Made by a program: the position numbers and the translations under genes. A stretch of 64,000 nucleotides of DNA, from assembly GCA_963759545.1 (NCBI GenBank), contig CAVXAB010000022.1:203398-267397 (forward strand), given 5' to 3'. How positions within the stretch are numbered: position 1 is the first letter of the stretch; each line of letters starts with the position of its first letter. This DNA comes from Trebonia sp963759545 (lineage in GTDB: Bacteria; Actinomycetota; Actinomycetes; Streptosporangiales; Streptosporangiaceae). Below, piece after piece: positions 42,512 to 50,597 of the stretch. Under the pieces are notes generated by a model, which was given only the letters and a program-made list of their open reading frames with translations, was not told the DNA's origin and ran no database searches.

Positions 42512-44379
42512 CGTGCGTAGACCGCGGTGAAGTCGCGGGTGGACGGGGTGTAGTAGGTGTAGGGGCTGGGCTGCTGGGTCGGCAGCAGCGGCACCGGCGT
42601 CGGGTCGGCCGGGTTGCCCTTGGCCTGGTAGTAGTCGAACTTCATCCAGGCGGGGTTGATGTCCATCTGCATGCCCTCGACGGCGCCGGCCCGCTGCAGC
42701 AGCTCGGCCAGGTCCTGCACGTTGAGCGCCGAGCCGTAGACGTAGACGATCCGGCCGTCCTTGGTGATGCCGAGGCCGGAGCGCCACACGTAGTAGCCGC
42801 CGCCGAGCGTCGCGCCGAAGTTGGTCTCGATGTCCTGGTTGAGGTTCGCCGAGATCTTGCCGTGGTCGACGAGCAGCTTGAGGTTCTGCCTGACGCCCAC
42901 GATCGAGGAGTTCATCGTGAAGTCCCTGCCCCACTCGCCGACCTTGATCGTGCCGTTCTTGTAGTAGACGATCGTCGCGGCGCCCTTGACGAGCGAGCCG
43001 TGGTAGATGCCGTTGAGGTAGAAGCCGCCGCCCGCCGAGTCCAGCTTGAACCCGCCGTTGAACGTGGCGAGCAGGCCCGTGCGCTTGCCCGGCCGGGATG
43101 TAGGACGGCACGCCCCAGCTTGGCTGGTCCCGGGGTCTTCCGTGCCGGGGCGCAGCGAGAACTTGACCAGCCGCTGGTCGATCGACGCGATGCCGTTGAC
43201 CTGGGAGGTGTACGTGGCGTCGCGCAGGAACGTGGTCAGGATCGCCGGCTCGCCCTTCACCTTCTCCACCACGCGCCACTGGCCTTCCCCGGCGATCGAC
43301 GACCCGGCCAGGGACTTCAGCGTGGCCGGGATGTCGGGCACGAACGCGTTCTTGGCCTTGCCCTTCGCCGGCTTGGCCGGGGTGAGCGCCTCGCCGCTCG
43401 GCACGGCGAGCGAGAACGACGGCTTGCCGCCCTTGGGCGGCGGGTTGTAGGACAGCCACTCGCCGAACGTCACGACCGGGCCGAGGTAGTGGTCCCTGGC
43501 CCATTCCGCGAGGTTCGCCGACACGCCCTGCCCGTTGTTCTTGAACGCCGCCTGCCCGGCGGAGAACATCACGAACACGAGGAAGACCGCGATCACCGCG
43601 CTGGCGATCCGGACGGTGCGGCGGCGGAAGAACCGGCGCGTGCGCCGCAACCGCACCTTGCTGGCCGGCGGGGCGGCGTCCGGTGACGGCTCCCCAGGGA
43701 ATGCCGGGCCACCAGGCCCCTGCCCCGGCCCCTGGTAGCGCTCGTCGCCGTATTGCTGGCCGTCGCCGTACCGCTGCGGGTCCTCGTACCGGCGCATGTT
43801 CCCCTGCCCGCGCCCGTCCTGGTAACCGCGGGAGTCGCCGTTGTACCCGTCGTAGCCGTTGGCGCCGCGCGGGTCGCCGTTCCCCTGATGGGCGGCGCCG
43901 CGGCCCTGGTAGTTGAACGTCTGCGTGGGCTGATTGGCGTAGCCCTGGCCCTGGCCAGGGCCGGGTGCGGGGCCGGGCTGGTAGCCCTGCTGCCCGTAGC
44001 CCTGCTCCCCGTAGCCCTGCTGCCCGTAGCCCTGCGGCCCGTAGCGCTGCGTTCCGTGCCCGTTACCGCCCTGGCCGCCGTTACCGCTCTGGCCGCCGTA
44101 AGGCTGCTGCTGACCGCCGTAGGGCTGCTGCTGACCGTAGTCCGCGGGGCCGCCGCGTCCAGGTCCGCCGTACTGACCGTACTGGCCGTACTGCTGCTGC
44201 TGATCCTGACCAGGAGCGCCGTGCCCGTTGCCGTTATAGGCGTTGGGCCCGTTGTACCCGTTGGATCCGTTGGGTCCGTAACCGTTGTGCTGAGCGCCCT
44301 GGTCGCCGTAGGCCTGCCCGTCATCGGGCTCGTTAGGCCACTCAGGACCTGGTCCGCCACGGGGCACCCGTCGTGACAT
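42508..44379 (-). CDS. Phosphodiester glycosidase family protein with Gln/Gly/Tyr-rich N-terminus
   Basis: 623 residues. An N-terminal low-complexity cytosolic region of about 230 residues (GYGQQGYGEQGYGQQGY repeats) precedes one transmembrane helix (VRIASAVIAVFLVFVMFSAG) and an extracellular NAGPA/DUF2233 domain (LLATFNGGFKLDSAGGGFYL, VRQNLKLLVDHGKI, GALEGMQMDINP-like GAVEGMQMDINPAW). Two compensating indels are likely near 43085-43125: the open frame reads SQAGACRPTSRPGKR, while the neighbouring frame reads the more family-like SWGVPSYIPAG. Coupling to ubiA suggests work on a cell-envelope glycan phosphodiester. Confidence 0.87.
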   Translation of the reverse strand: MSRRVPRGGPGPEWPNEPDDGQAYGDQGAQHNGYGPNGSNGYNGPNAYNGNGHGAPGQDQQQQYGQYGQYGGPGRGGPADYGQQQPYGGQQQPYGGQSGNGGQGGNGHGTQRYGPQGYGQQGYGEQGYGQQGYQPGPAPGPGQGQGYANQPTQTFNYQGRGAAHQGNGDPRGANGYDGYNGDSRGYQDGRGQGNMRRYEDPQRYGDGQQYGDERYQGPGQGPGGPAFPGEPSPDAAPPASKVRLRRTRRFFRRRTVRIASAVIAVFLVFVMFSAGQAAFKNNGQGVSANLAEWARDHYLGPVVTFGEWLSYNPPPKGGKPSFSLAVPSGEALTPAKPAKGKAKNAFVPDIPATLKSLAGSSIAGEGQWRVVEKVKGEPAILTTFLRDATYTSQVNGIASIDQRLVKFSLRPGTEDPGTSQAGACRPTSRPGKRTGLLATFNGGFKLDSAGGGFYLNGIYHGSLVKGAATIVYYKNGTIKVGEWGRDFTMNSSIVGVRQNLKLLVDHGKISANLNQDIETNFGATLGGGYYVWRSGLGITKDGRIVYVYGSALNVQDLAELLQRAGAVEGMQMDINPAWMKFDYYQAKGNPADPTPVPLLPTQQPSPYTYYTPSTRDFTAVYAR

Positions 44380-44527
44380 GCTGCATACCTCCCGCGTAGC
44401 TCAGTCCCGCAGGGAAGCTACCCACCTCGGTTGAAGGAATCGTTACGAGCCAATACCCACACTTCGGCCCAGTTACCTGCAGCTTCCGGCGCAATCTATG
44501 CGGGAGCACGGTCGCCCGCGCTAGATG

Positions 44528-45064
44528 TCAGAATATGCGGTCAGTCATCCGGTGCGGGGTGATCTTCACTGGACCGTCCCAATTCGCCGCTCTGATTTCC
44601 CTCATAGCCAGCTTTCTCGTCGCCACGTCCATTCGGTCGATGAACAGCACGCCGTCCAGGTGGTCGGTCTCGTGCTGCAGGCACCGCGCCAGGACCTCCG
44701 TGCCCACGACCTGGATCGGGTCGCCCCGGTCGGTGAAGCCCCTGGCCACCGTGTTCAGCCGCCGCTTCACGTCGTAGTAGATGCCGGGGAAGGACAGGCA
44801 CCCCTCCTCACCGTCCTGCTCCTCCTCGTCGGGGAACTCAAGTACCGGGTTGACGAGGTAGCCGCGCTCGCTGCCCACCGCGTAGGCGAACACTCGCAGG
44901 CCGACGCCGATCTGCGGTGCGGCGAGCCCGGCGCCCTGTGCGTCATCGAGCGTCTGGGTCAGGTCTTTGACCAGGGAGCGCAGCTGCTTGTCGTAGTCGG
45001 TGACCGGGTCGGCGGCGGTGCGCAGGATCGGGTCGCCAAACAGCCGGATGTCGCGAATTGCCAT
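44528..45064 (-). CDS. def: Peptide deformylase
   Basis: 178 residues from ATG 45064 (MAIRDIRLFGDPIL). All three deformylase motifs are present: GAGLAAPQIGVGLR, EEGCLSFPGIYYD (metal Cys) and CLQHETDHLDGVLF (HExxH-type, reading HETDH). Removes the formyl group from nascent proteins. The upstream extension to 45121 is in frame but overlaps the hsp20 promoter and is not used. It diverges from hsp20. Confidence 0.96.
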   Translation of the reverse strand: MAIRDIRLFGDPILRTAADPVTDYDKQLRSLVKDLTQTLDDAQGAGLAAPQIGVGLRVFAYAVGSERGYLVNPVLEFPDEEEQDGEEGCLSFPGIYYDVKRRLNTVARGFTDRGDPIQVVGTEVLARCLQHETDHLDGVLFIDRMDVATRKLAMREIRAANWDGPVKITPHRMTDRIF

Positions 45065-45114
45065 GCCTTGAGGGTAGTCGCCACCGGCGCCCGGTAGGCC
45101 AGCTCGCAACTTAT

Positions 45115-45172
45115 TTGACACGAGTCAGTCAAGGAATATACAACTTGAGTCGTAAGTTTCCTACGAGTGAAG
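45115..45172 (+). promoter_or_regulatory. hsp20 promoter with inverted-repeat operators
   Basis: TTGACA (45115-45120), 16 bases, TATACA (45137-45142) form a near-consensus housekeeping promoter. Overlapping it are TTGAC-N8-GTCAA (45115-45132) and AGTCAAG-N10-CTTGAGT (45127-45150). The half-site CTTGAGT equals that of the HAIR operator recognised by HspR. The MerR/HspR-like gene at 45744 is the obvious candidate repressor. Confidence 0.7.
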
Positions 45173-45213
45173 GGCGAGACCACACCGGGTGGCAGCCCTC
45201 TCAGGAGGTAGCG

Positions 45214-45660
45214 ATGTACCTGACGACTCTCGACCCGATCAGTCGTGACTTCGACCGGATCGTCCGGCGCGCGTTCGGCGGTGCTGTCAACCACGGGGGC
45301 TCCAGCTACGCGCCGGCCCTGCCGATGGACACCGTTCGCCGCGACGGCGAGGTGGTTCTCCGCTTCGACGTGCCAGGCGTGGACCAGGACAAGATCGACG
45401 TGACCGTCGACAAGGGCGTCCTCACCGTCAGCGCGACGCGCGAGGAGGCCAAGACCGAGGGGGAGAACCCGGTCGTCCGTGAGCGGCTGTTCGGCAGCTT
45501 CACCCGGCGCGTCCGTCTTTCCGACAACCTGGACGCCGAGGCGATCGAGGCCAGCCACCACGACGGCGTGCTGGAGATCCGCATCCCGGTCCGCGAGGAG
45601 GCCAAGCCGCGCAAGATCACGGTGGGCGCCCCGAGCGAGGCCAAGGAGCTGGCCGGCTAA
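45214..45660 (+). CDS. Hsp20/alpha-crystallin small heat-shock protein
   Basis: 148 residues from ATG 45214 with AGGAGG at optimal distance. The alpha-crystallin domain reads VLRFDVPGVDQDKIDVTVDK, LTVSATREEAKTEGENPVV, ERLFGSFTRRVRLSDNLDAE, HHDGVLEIRIPV. ATP-independent holdase chaperone. It is 83 bases upstream of an HspR-like regulator on the same strand, and its promoter is overlapped by inverted repeats, implying heat-shock derepression. Confidence 0.95.
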   Translation: MYLTTLDPISRDFDRIVRRAFGGAVNHGGSSYAPALPMDTVRRDGEVVLRFDVPGVDQDKIDVTVDKGVLTVSATREEAKTEGENPVVRERLFGSFTRRVRLSDNLDAEAIEASHHDGVLEIRIPVREEAKPRKITVGAPSEAKELAG

Positions 45661-45743
45661 TCAGCGGCCGGTACAGCGAACAGGCGGCCAGCGGGGCGAA
45701 GGCACCGCTGGCCGCTTACCATTTCCGCTGGGAGGTGAGACAC

Positions 45744-46133
45744 GTGGAACTCTTCGACGATGAGAATGCCCCGCTTTACACCGTGGGGCAGGTCGCGGAG
45801 ATGCTCTCGCTCAAGCAGGCGTTCCTGCGCCGCATCGACGAGCTTCGCGTTGTCTCGCCGCAGCGCTCCGCGGGCCGCCAGCGCCGCTACACCCGCGTGG
45901 AGATCCGCATCATCCAGCAGGTGGCCTCGATGGCGGACGAGGGCATGACGCTGTCCGCCATCCGGCGGATCATCGAGCTTGAGCAGCAGCTGGCTGAGGT
46001 TGTCCGCCAGCGTGACGAGCTGTCGGCGCGGCTCTCAGAAGTGTCCTCAGAACGAATGCGGCTTGCTCAGCAGCTCGCCAACTTGCTACAGCGGGCGGCC
46101 AGGGAGCAGCGGCAAGAAGAGCCGGACGCGTAA
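45744..46133 (+). CDS. MerR-family HspR-like regulator
   Basis: 129 residues from GTG 45744 after GGGAGGTGAG. The MerR winged helix begins YTVGQVAEMLSLKQAFLRRI and continues QRSAGRQRRYTRVEIRIIQQ; a coiled coil (RRIIELEQQLAEVVRQRDEL) follows. HspR proteins repress chaperone genes at HAIR sites. Location directly after hsp20 suggests an autoregulated pair similar to the RheA/HspR circuits of Streptomyces. Confidence 0.9.
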   Translation: MELFDDENAPLYTVGQVAEMLSLKQAFLRRIDELRVVSPQRSAGRQRRYTRVEIRIIQQVASMADEGMTLSAIRRIIELEQQLAEVVRQRDELSARLSEVSSERMRLAQQLANLLQRAAREQRQEEPDA

Positions 46134-46179
46134 CTGTTCTCCCTTGGCGGGCGCCTTCCTTGCCGCGGGAAGAGCCGGG

Positions 46180-48066
46180 TCAGCCGTCAGCACCGCGCAG
46201 GAGGGACCGCAGGTTGTCGAGGACGGACAAGTCATCGATGGTGGACGGGACCGGCTCGTCCTTGCCGTTCGCGAGGCCGCGCATGGTCCTCCGCAGGATC
46301 TTCCCCGAACGGGTCTTGGGGAGGGCCGGCACGATGTCGAGCCTGCCGAGCGTGGCGATGGGGCCGATGCGGTCGCGGATCATCTGGGCGAGTTCCGCCG
46401 CCAGCTGTGCCTGTTGCGCGGCGACCCCCGCCTTGAGCACCACCAGGCCGCGCGGGACCTCGCCCTTGATCGCGTCGTTGACGCCGAACACCGCGCACTC
46501 GGCCACCGCCGGGTGGCTGGCCAGGATCTCTTCCATCTCGCCGGTGGACAGCCGGTGGCCCGCCACGTTGATCACGTCATCGATGCGGCCCATGACGTAC
46601 AGGTAGCCGTCCTCGTCGGTGAAGCCGCCGTCGCCGGTGAGGTAATAGCCGGGGTACCTGGACAGGTACGACCTAACGAAGCCCTCGTCGTTGTGCCACA
46701 GGGTGGGCAGGCAGCACGGCGGCAGCGGCAGCTTTATCGCGATGTTCCCGGCTTCGCCCGGCTTGACCCGCTTACCGTCCTCATCCAGGATCCGGACGTC
46801 ATAGCCGGGGACGGGCAGGCTCGGCGAGCCGGGCTTCGTCGGCTTCCGGTCAAGGCCAACCGGGTTGGCGACGATCGCCCAGCCCGTCTCCGTCTGCCAC
46901 CAGTGGTCGATGACCGGGACGTCAAGCAGCTCGCCGGCCCAGCGGTAGGTGTCCGGGTCGAGGCGCTCGCCCGCCAGGAACAGGTACTTGAAGCCGGAGA
47001 GGTCGTGCCGCTCCTTGAGCCTGCCGCTTGGGTCCTCCTTGCGGATCGCGCGGAACCCCGTCGGGGCGGTGAACAGCGTCTTGACCTTGTGCTCGGCGAT
47101 GACGCGCCAGTAGGCGCCGGCGTCGGGGGTGCCGACCGGCTTGCCCTCGTAGAGGATCGTGGTGCAGCCCGCCAGGAGCGGCGCGTAGACGATGTACGAG
47201 TGGCCGACCACCCAGCCGATGTCGGAGGCGGCCCAGAACACTTCACCCTGGTGCGTGTCGTAGATGTTGCGCATCGACCAGGTGAGCGCGACCGCGTGGC
47301 CGCCGTTGTCCCTGACCACGCCCTTGGGCTTCCCGGTGGTGCCGGAGGTGTAGAGGATGTACAGCGGGTCGGTGGCGTCCACAGGGACACAGGGGGCGGG
47401 CGCCGGTGCCGCACCCATGAGATCGTGCCAGTCCAGGTCTGTCTCGCGCATGGACGCCGTCGCCTGCGGTCGCTGCACGATGATCGTGTGCTCCGGCTTG
47501 TGCGCCGCCTCGTCGACCGCCGCGTCGAGGATCGGCTTGTACTGGACGACCCGCGCGACCTCGATGCCGCACGACGCCGAGACGATCAGCCTGGGCTTGG
47601 CGTCGTCGATCCTGACCGCGAGCTCGTGGGCGGCGAAGCCGCCGAACACCACGCTGTGCACGGCGCCGAGCCGCGCGCAGGCGAGCATCGCGATGACCGC
47701 CTCGGGGATCATCGGCATGTAGATGACGACGCGGTCGCCCTTGGTAATGCCGAGTGCGGCGAGCGCGCCGGCGAACCTGGCGGTCTCGTCGCGCAGCTCG
47801 GTGAAGGTGAGCGCGCTCTTGGTGCCGGTGACCGGCGAGTCGTAGATCAGTGCGGGCTGGTCGCCATGACCGTTGTCCACGTGCCGGTCGACGGCGTTGT
47901 GGCAGGTATTGAGCATGCCGCCCGGGTACCAGCGGAAGAAGGGCGGGTTGCTGTCGTCAAGGATCCGCTCCGGCTTGGTGTACCAGTCGATCGCGGTGGC
48001 GGCCTCGGCCCAGAAACCGGCCGGGTCGTCGAGGCTCCTGCGGAAAGCGTCCTCGTATCTGCCCAT
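46180..48066 (-). CDS. prpE: Propionyl-CoA synthetase (acyl-CoA synthetase)
   Basis: 628 residues from ATG 48066 (MGRYEDAFRRSLDDPAGFWA). Adenylate-forming motifs are LYILYTSGTTGKPKGVVRD, YYLTGDGGFTDEDGYLYVMG and the acetylation-prone lysine KTRSGKILRRTMR. The WWQTETGWAIVANP box and the overall pattern fit PrpE-type propionate-CoA ligase better than acetyl-CoA synthetase. No prpBCD genes are nearby. Lysine acetylation would be the expected post-translational control. Confidence 0.93.
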   Translation of the reverse strand: MGRYEDAFRRSLDDPAGFWAEAATAIDWYTKPERILDDSNPPFFRWYPGGMLNTCHNAVDRHVDNGHGDQPALIYDSPVTGTKSALTFTELRDETARFAGALAALGITKGDRVVIYMPMIPEAVIAMLACARLGAVHSVVFGGFAAHELAVRIDDAKPRLIVSASCGIEVARVVQYKPILDAAVDEAAHKPEHTIIVQRPQATASMRETDLDWHDLMGAAPAPAPCVPVDATDPLYILYTSGTTGKPKGVVRDNGGHAVALTWSMRNIYDTHQGEVFWAASDIGWVVGHSYIVYAPLLAGCTTILYEGKPVGTPDAGAYWRVIAEHKVKTLFTAPTGFRAIRKEDPSGRLKERHDLSGFKYLFLAGERLDPDTYRWAGELLDVPVIDHWWQTETGWAIVANPVGLDRKPTKPGSPSLPVPGYDVRILDEDGKRVKPGEAGNIAIKLPLPPCCLPTLWHNDEGFVRSYLSRYPGYYLTGDGGFTDEDGYLYVMGRIDDVINVAGHRLSTGEMEEILASHPAVAECAVFGVNDAIKGEVPRGLVVLKAGVAAQQAQLAAELAQMIRDRIGPIATLGRLDIVPALPKTRSGKILRRTMRGLANGKDEPVPSTIDDLSVLDNLRSLLRGADG

Positions 48067-48462
48067 GACCCGACGGTAAGCCGGGGCCGCCCTCATTGCC
48101 TAGCGCCGCGCGTGCCAAATGCGACGCTCGCCCCTTTGGCCCGGCACCCAACGCGTGCGGCCTGCCGGACCCGTGGCCCCCAAGGTCAATTCGTCCCTGG
48201 CCTAGCACCACCAGGCCAACAGATAACGGCCTGCCGCCGGGCCCGGGCGCTCCCCGCCCTGCCGCCGGGCCGGGCGTGCCCGTTCCGTCCGGTTTGTCGC
48301 GGCGGGACTGCGCCGGCCCATGATCATGTGGATTCCGCACTTATTAGCTGCGGAATCCACATGAAAAGCGAAATCACTGTCGATCAAGCTTGGGGCCACA
48401 GGGCTTGCCCATGGTGCCACGAGGCTTGCCGGTCCGGCCGACCCTGTGGTCATGAGGCCGTG
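48067..48462. other. Intergenic region with palindrome copy 3
   Basis: 396 bases between prpE start and a convergent-end methyltransferase, with no supported gene. It includes the palindrome at 48318-48362 and, at its left, CCGTTCCGTCCGGTTTGTCG, the inverse of the flank beside copy 1. Confidence 0.65.
48318..48362. repeat. Dispersed long palindrome, copy 3
   Basis: CATGATCATGTGGATTCCGC (48318-48337) and GCTGCGGAATCCACATG (48346-48362) around ACTTATTA. The right arm is truncated relative to copies 1 and 2. The left flank matches the right flank of copy 1 in inverted orientation. Confidence 0.85.
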
Positions 48463-49260
48463 TTAGCTCACCCGGCAGAGGATTTCGCCGTTCGGGACGA
48501 GGAACCAGCCGTCCCGATCCGCGGCCCAGGCGCGCCAGCCGTCAGCGATCCGCTCCAGGTCCGCGGCGGTGACGTAGCCGCCCGCTAGCGCGGCGGTAGC
48601 GAATGCGGACCTGACCGTGCGGTCAGCCCACAGGCTGCCCCACCAGGACCGGTCCGTCTCGGTGGCGTAGGTCCAGTTGGAGGACGAGCAGGTGACGTCC
48701 GTGAAGCCCGCCTGCCTGGCCCACGCGTGCAGGTGGCGCCCGCCGTTCGGCTCGCCGCCGTTGCCGCGGGCGACCGCGATGTAATAGGCCCGCCACTCGT
48801 CGAGGACCGGGAGTTCCGGGTACCAGGTCATGCCGCCGTAGTCGCCGTCGCGCACCGCGACGATGCCCCCCGGCCTGGTGACCCGCCGCATCTCGCGCAG
48901 CGCCCGTACCGGGTCGCCCAGGTGCTGGAGTACCTGGTGGGCGTGCACGACGTCGAAGCTGTCGTCCTGGTAGTCAAGGGCGTAGACGTCGCCGGTCGCG
49001 AAGTCGAGGTTTTCCCTGCCGCCGGCCGCCGCGCTGGCCTGGTCGATGACCTCCTGCGCCGCGTCGATGCCGGTGACGCGTCCCCGCGGCACGCGGTCGG
49101 CGAGGCCCGCCGTGATCGTGCCAGGGCCGCAGCCGACGTCGAGGACCTGCGCGTCCTCGGCGAGGTGCGGCAGCAGGTAGGCGGCGGAGTTTTCCGCGGT
49201 GCGCCACTTGTGCGAGCGCAGGACCGACTCGTGATGACCGTGCGTGTAGACCTCAGGCAT
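48463..49260 (-). CDS. Class I SAM-dependent methyltransferase
   Basis: 265 residues. SAM motifs: VLDVGCGPGTITAGLADRVP, VTGIDAAQEVIDQA, LDFATGDVYALDYQDDSFDV and MRRVTRPGGIVAVRDGDYGG. The pattern is that of UbiE/COQ5-like or small-molecule methyltransferases widely found in actinomycetes. The acceptor cannot be told. It is the first of several minus-strand genes up to 51.7 kb that are not tightly coupled. Confidence 0.92.
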   Translation of the reverse strand: MPEVYTHGHHESVLRSHKWRTAENSAAYLLPHLAEDAQVLDVGCGPGTITAGLADRVPRGRVTGIDAAQEVIDQASAAAGGRENLDFATGDVYALDYQDDSFDVVHAHQVLQHLGDPVRALREMRRVTRPGGIVAVRDGDYGGMTWYPELPVLDEWRAYYIAVARGNGGEPNGGRHLHAWARQAGFTDVTCSSSNWTYATETDRSWWGSLWADRTVRSAFATAALAGGYVTAADLERIADGWRAWAADRDGWFLVPNGEILCRVS

Positions 49261-49306
49261 GCCGCCACTCTAGAGACTGTCTTGAATGATGAGCAAATCT
49301 GTCTCA

Positions 49307-49578
49307 CTATTCGGACAGGAAGCCCTCAGCGACCTGCGGCGGCGCCATCGCGAGCCACCCGTCGACCAGCGCTTCCTTCAGGTCTTGCGCCGTGACCTGG
49401 TCCAACTTGACCAGGTAGGCGTTGTAACCGTTGAAGTGCGCGATGGTGAAGAAGGCGTACTTGCCCGCCGCGAACGCCTTCCCGCCTGCCAGGCGCGATG
49501 GCCGCGGTGCCGTTCCTCGCCCTCGGTCACCTCGGGTAGCTCGGCCACCAATCGGGCCACGTCATCGAAGGTCTGCAC
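49307..49578 (-). CDS. MmcQ/YjbR-family protein, frameshifted
   Basis: Two frames together give about 90 residues: VQTFDDVARLVAELPEVTEG in the first, then GKAFAAGKYAFFTIAHFNGY, AYLVKLDQVTAQDLKEALVD and GWLAMAPPQVAEGFLSE in the second. Loss of one G in the GGG run near 49484 explains the break (span is 3n+2). MmcQ/YjbR proteins are small DNA-binding-like folds of uncertain function. It overlaps nothing and lies between the methyltransferase and amidohydrolase genes. Confidence 0.8.
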
Positions 49579-49603
49579 GAATAAACGGTACTGCGGGGAG
49601 GCG

Positions 49604-50407
49604 TTACCGCTCGTCGTTGAGCAGCGCGTCGGCGTTGTCGTGCAGGATCGCAGCCAGCTCTTCATCGGTGAAGCCGAGTTCCGCGACGGCGCGGATGGCG
49701 GTCAGCGGTTCGTCGACCGGGTAGTCGCTGCCGAAGACGACGCGGTCGACGCCCACCTTGCGCAACACCCAGGTGAGTTGCTCGGCGAACGGGCTGCCCG
49801 CCAGCATCGTGGCGGTCACCGAGATATCGATCCACACGTTCCGCCGCCACTCCGGGTAACGGGCGAGGACGTCGTAGAAGAGCAACTGCGGGAAGCCTGG
49901 GCCGTGCGCGTGGGCGAGGATGAGCCTCGCCTCCGGCACGGCTATCGCCAGGTTGACGAACTTGCCCGGCTGGTTGGCGTCCCACGGCGAGTAGGCGTCA
50001 AACAGGACGGGCAGGCCGAGGTCGGCGGCCTTGCGAACCACCTTCGTGACGGCGGGATCGGCGACGTCGAAGAGCTGGGTGTTCGGGTGCAGCTTGAGCC
50101 AGGCGGCACCCGCGGCGGCCACCCGGTCGATCTCCCTGAGGGCGGCCAGGCCGTCGGCCGGGTGGACCGAGCAGACGGGGTAGAAGAAGCGGTCAGAGTC
50201 CTTGGCGAGCTTGATCACCGCATCGTTGCGGGTACGGGTCCTTTCCAGGTCACCGCCGTGAGCGATCGTGAGCGCGGCGGCTCGGCAGACCTGGGAGCCA
50301 TCGACCAACGCACGGTAGGCCTCGGGCGGGTGTGGCACCGCGACGATTTGGCTTTCTGGATCAAGCATCGGGTGCGTGTGCGCGTCGATGATGGGGCCGT
50401 CATACAC
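49604..50407 (-). CDS. Amidohydrolase family protein (TIM-barrel metal-dependent hydrolase)
   Basis: 267 residues from GTG 50407 (VYDGPIIDAHTHPMLDPESQ). The HTHP metal motif, WLKLHPNTQLFD, RLILAHAHGPGFPQLLF and VVFGSDYPVDEPLTAI fit the amidohydrolase 2/ACMSD-like group, which decarboxylates or hydrolyses ring or lactone substrates. No strong ribosome site is visible. Downstream, 25 bases away, is the MmcQ-like gene. Substrate is unknown. Confidence 0.9.
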   Translation of the reverse strand: MYDGPIIDAHTHPMLDPESQIVAVPHPPEAYRALVDGSQVCRAAALTIAHGGDLERTRTRNDAVIKLAKDSDRFFYPVCSVHPADGLAALREIDRVAAAGAAWLKLHPNTQLFDVADPAVTKVVRKAADLGLPVLFDAYSPWDANQPGKFVNLAIAVPEARLILAHAHGPGFPQLLFYDVLARYPEWRRNVWIDISVTATMLAGSPFAEQLTWVLRKVGVDRVVFGSDYPVDEPLTAIRAVAELGFTDEELAAILHDNADALLNDER

Positions 50408-50597
50408 GGAGCAAGACCATAACGCGCAATTGCGCGAAAGTCCGCAAAAGTTAGACGCTTGTGACTGTCACGCTACAGTCGGCGAACTCGGCCGCCAGGC
50501 CAGCCGAGCGCGGCCGCGTAAAAGTCGTCACGTGCCTGGGGATCTGGCGCCTCCAGGCACACGCCACCAGTCGGTCTTCGCGCGGCCGCGCACGCTG

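Noticed and set aside
45979..48588. 869-residue plus-strand frame opposite propionyl-CoA synthetase
   Set aside because: Antisense shadow of a clear PrpE gene; sequence has Arg/Asp/Val bias and no domain.
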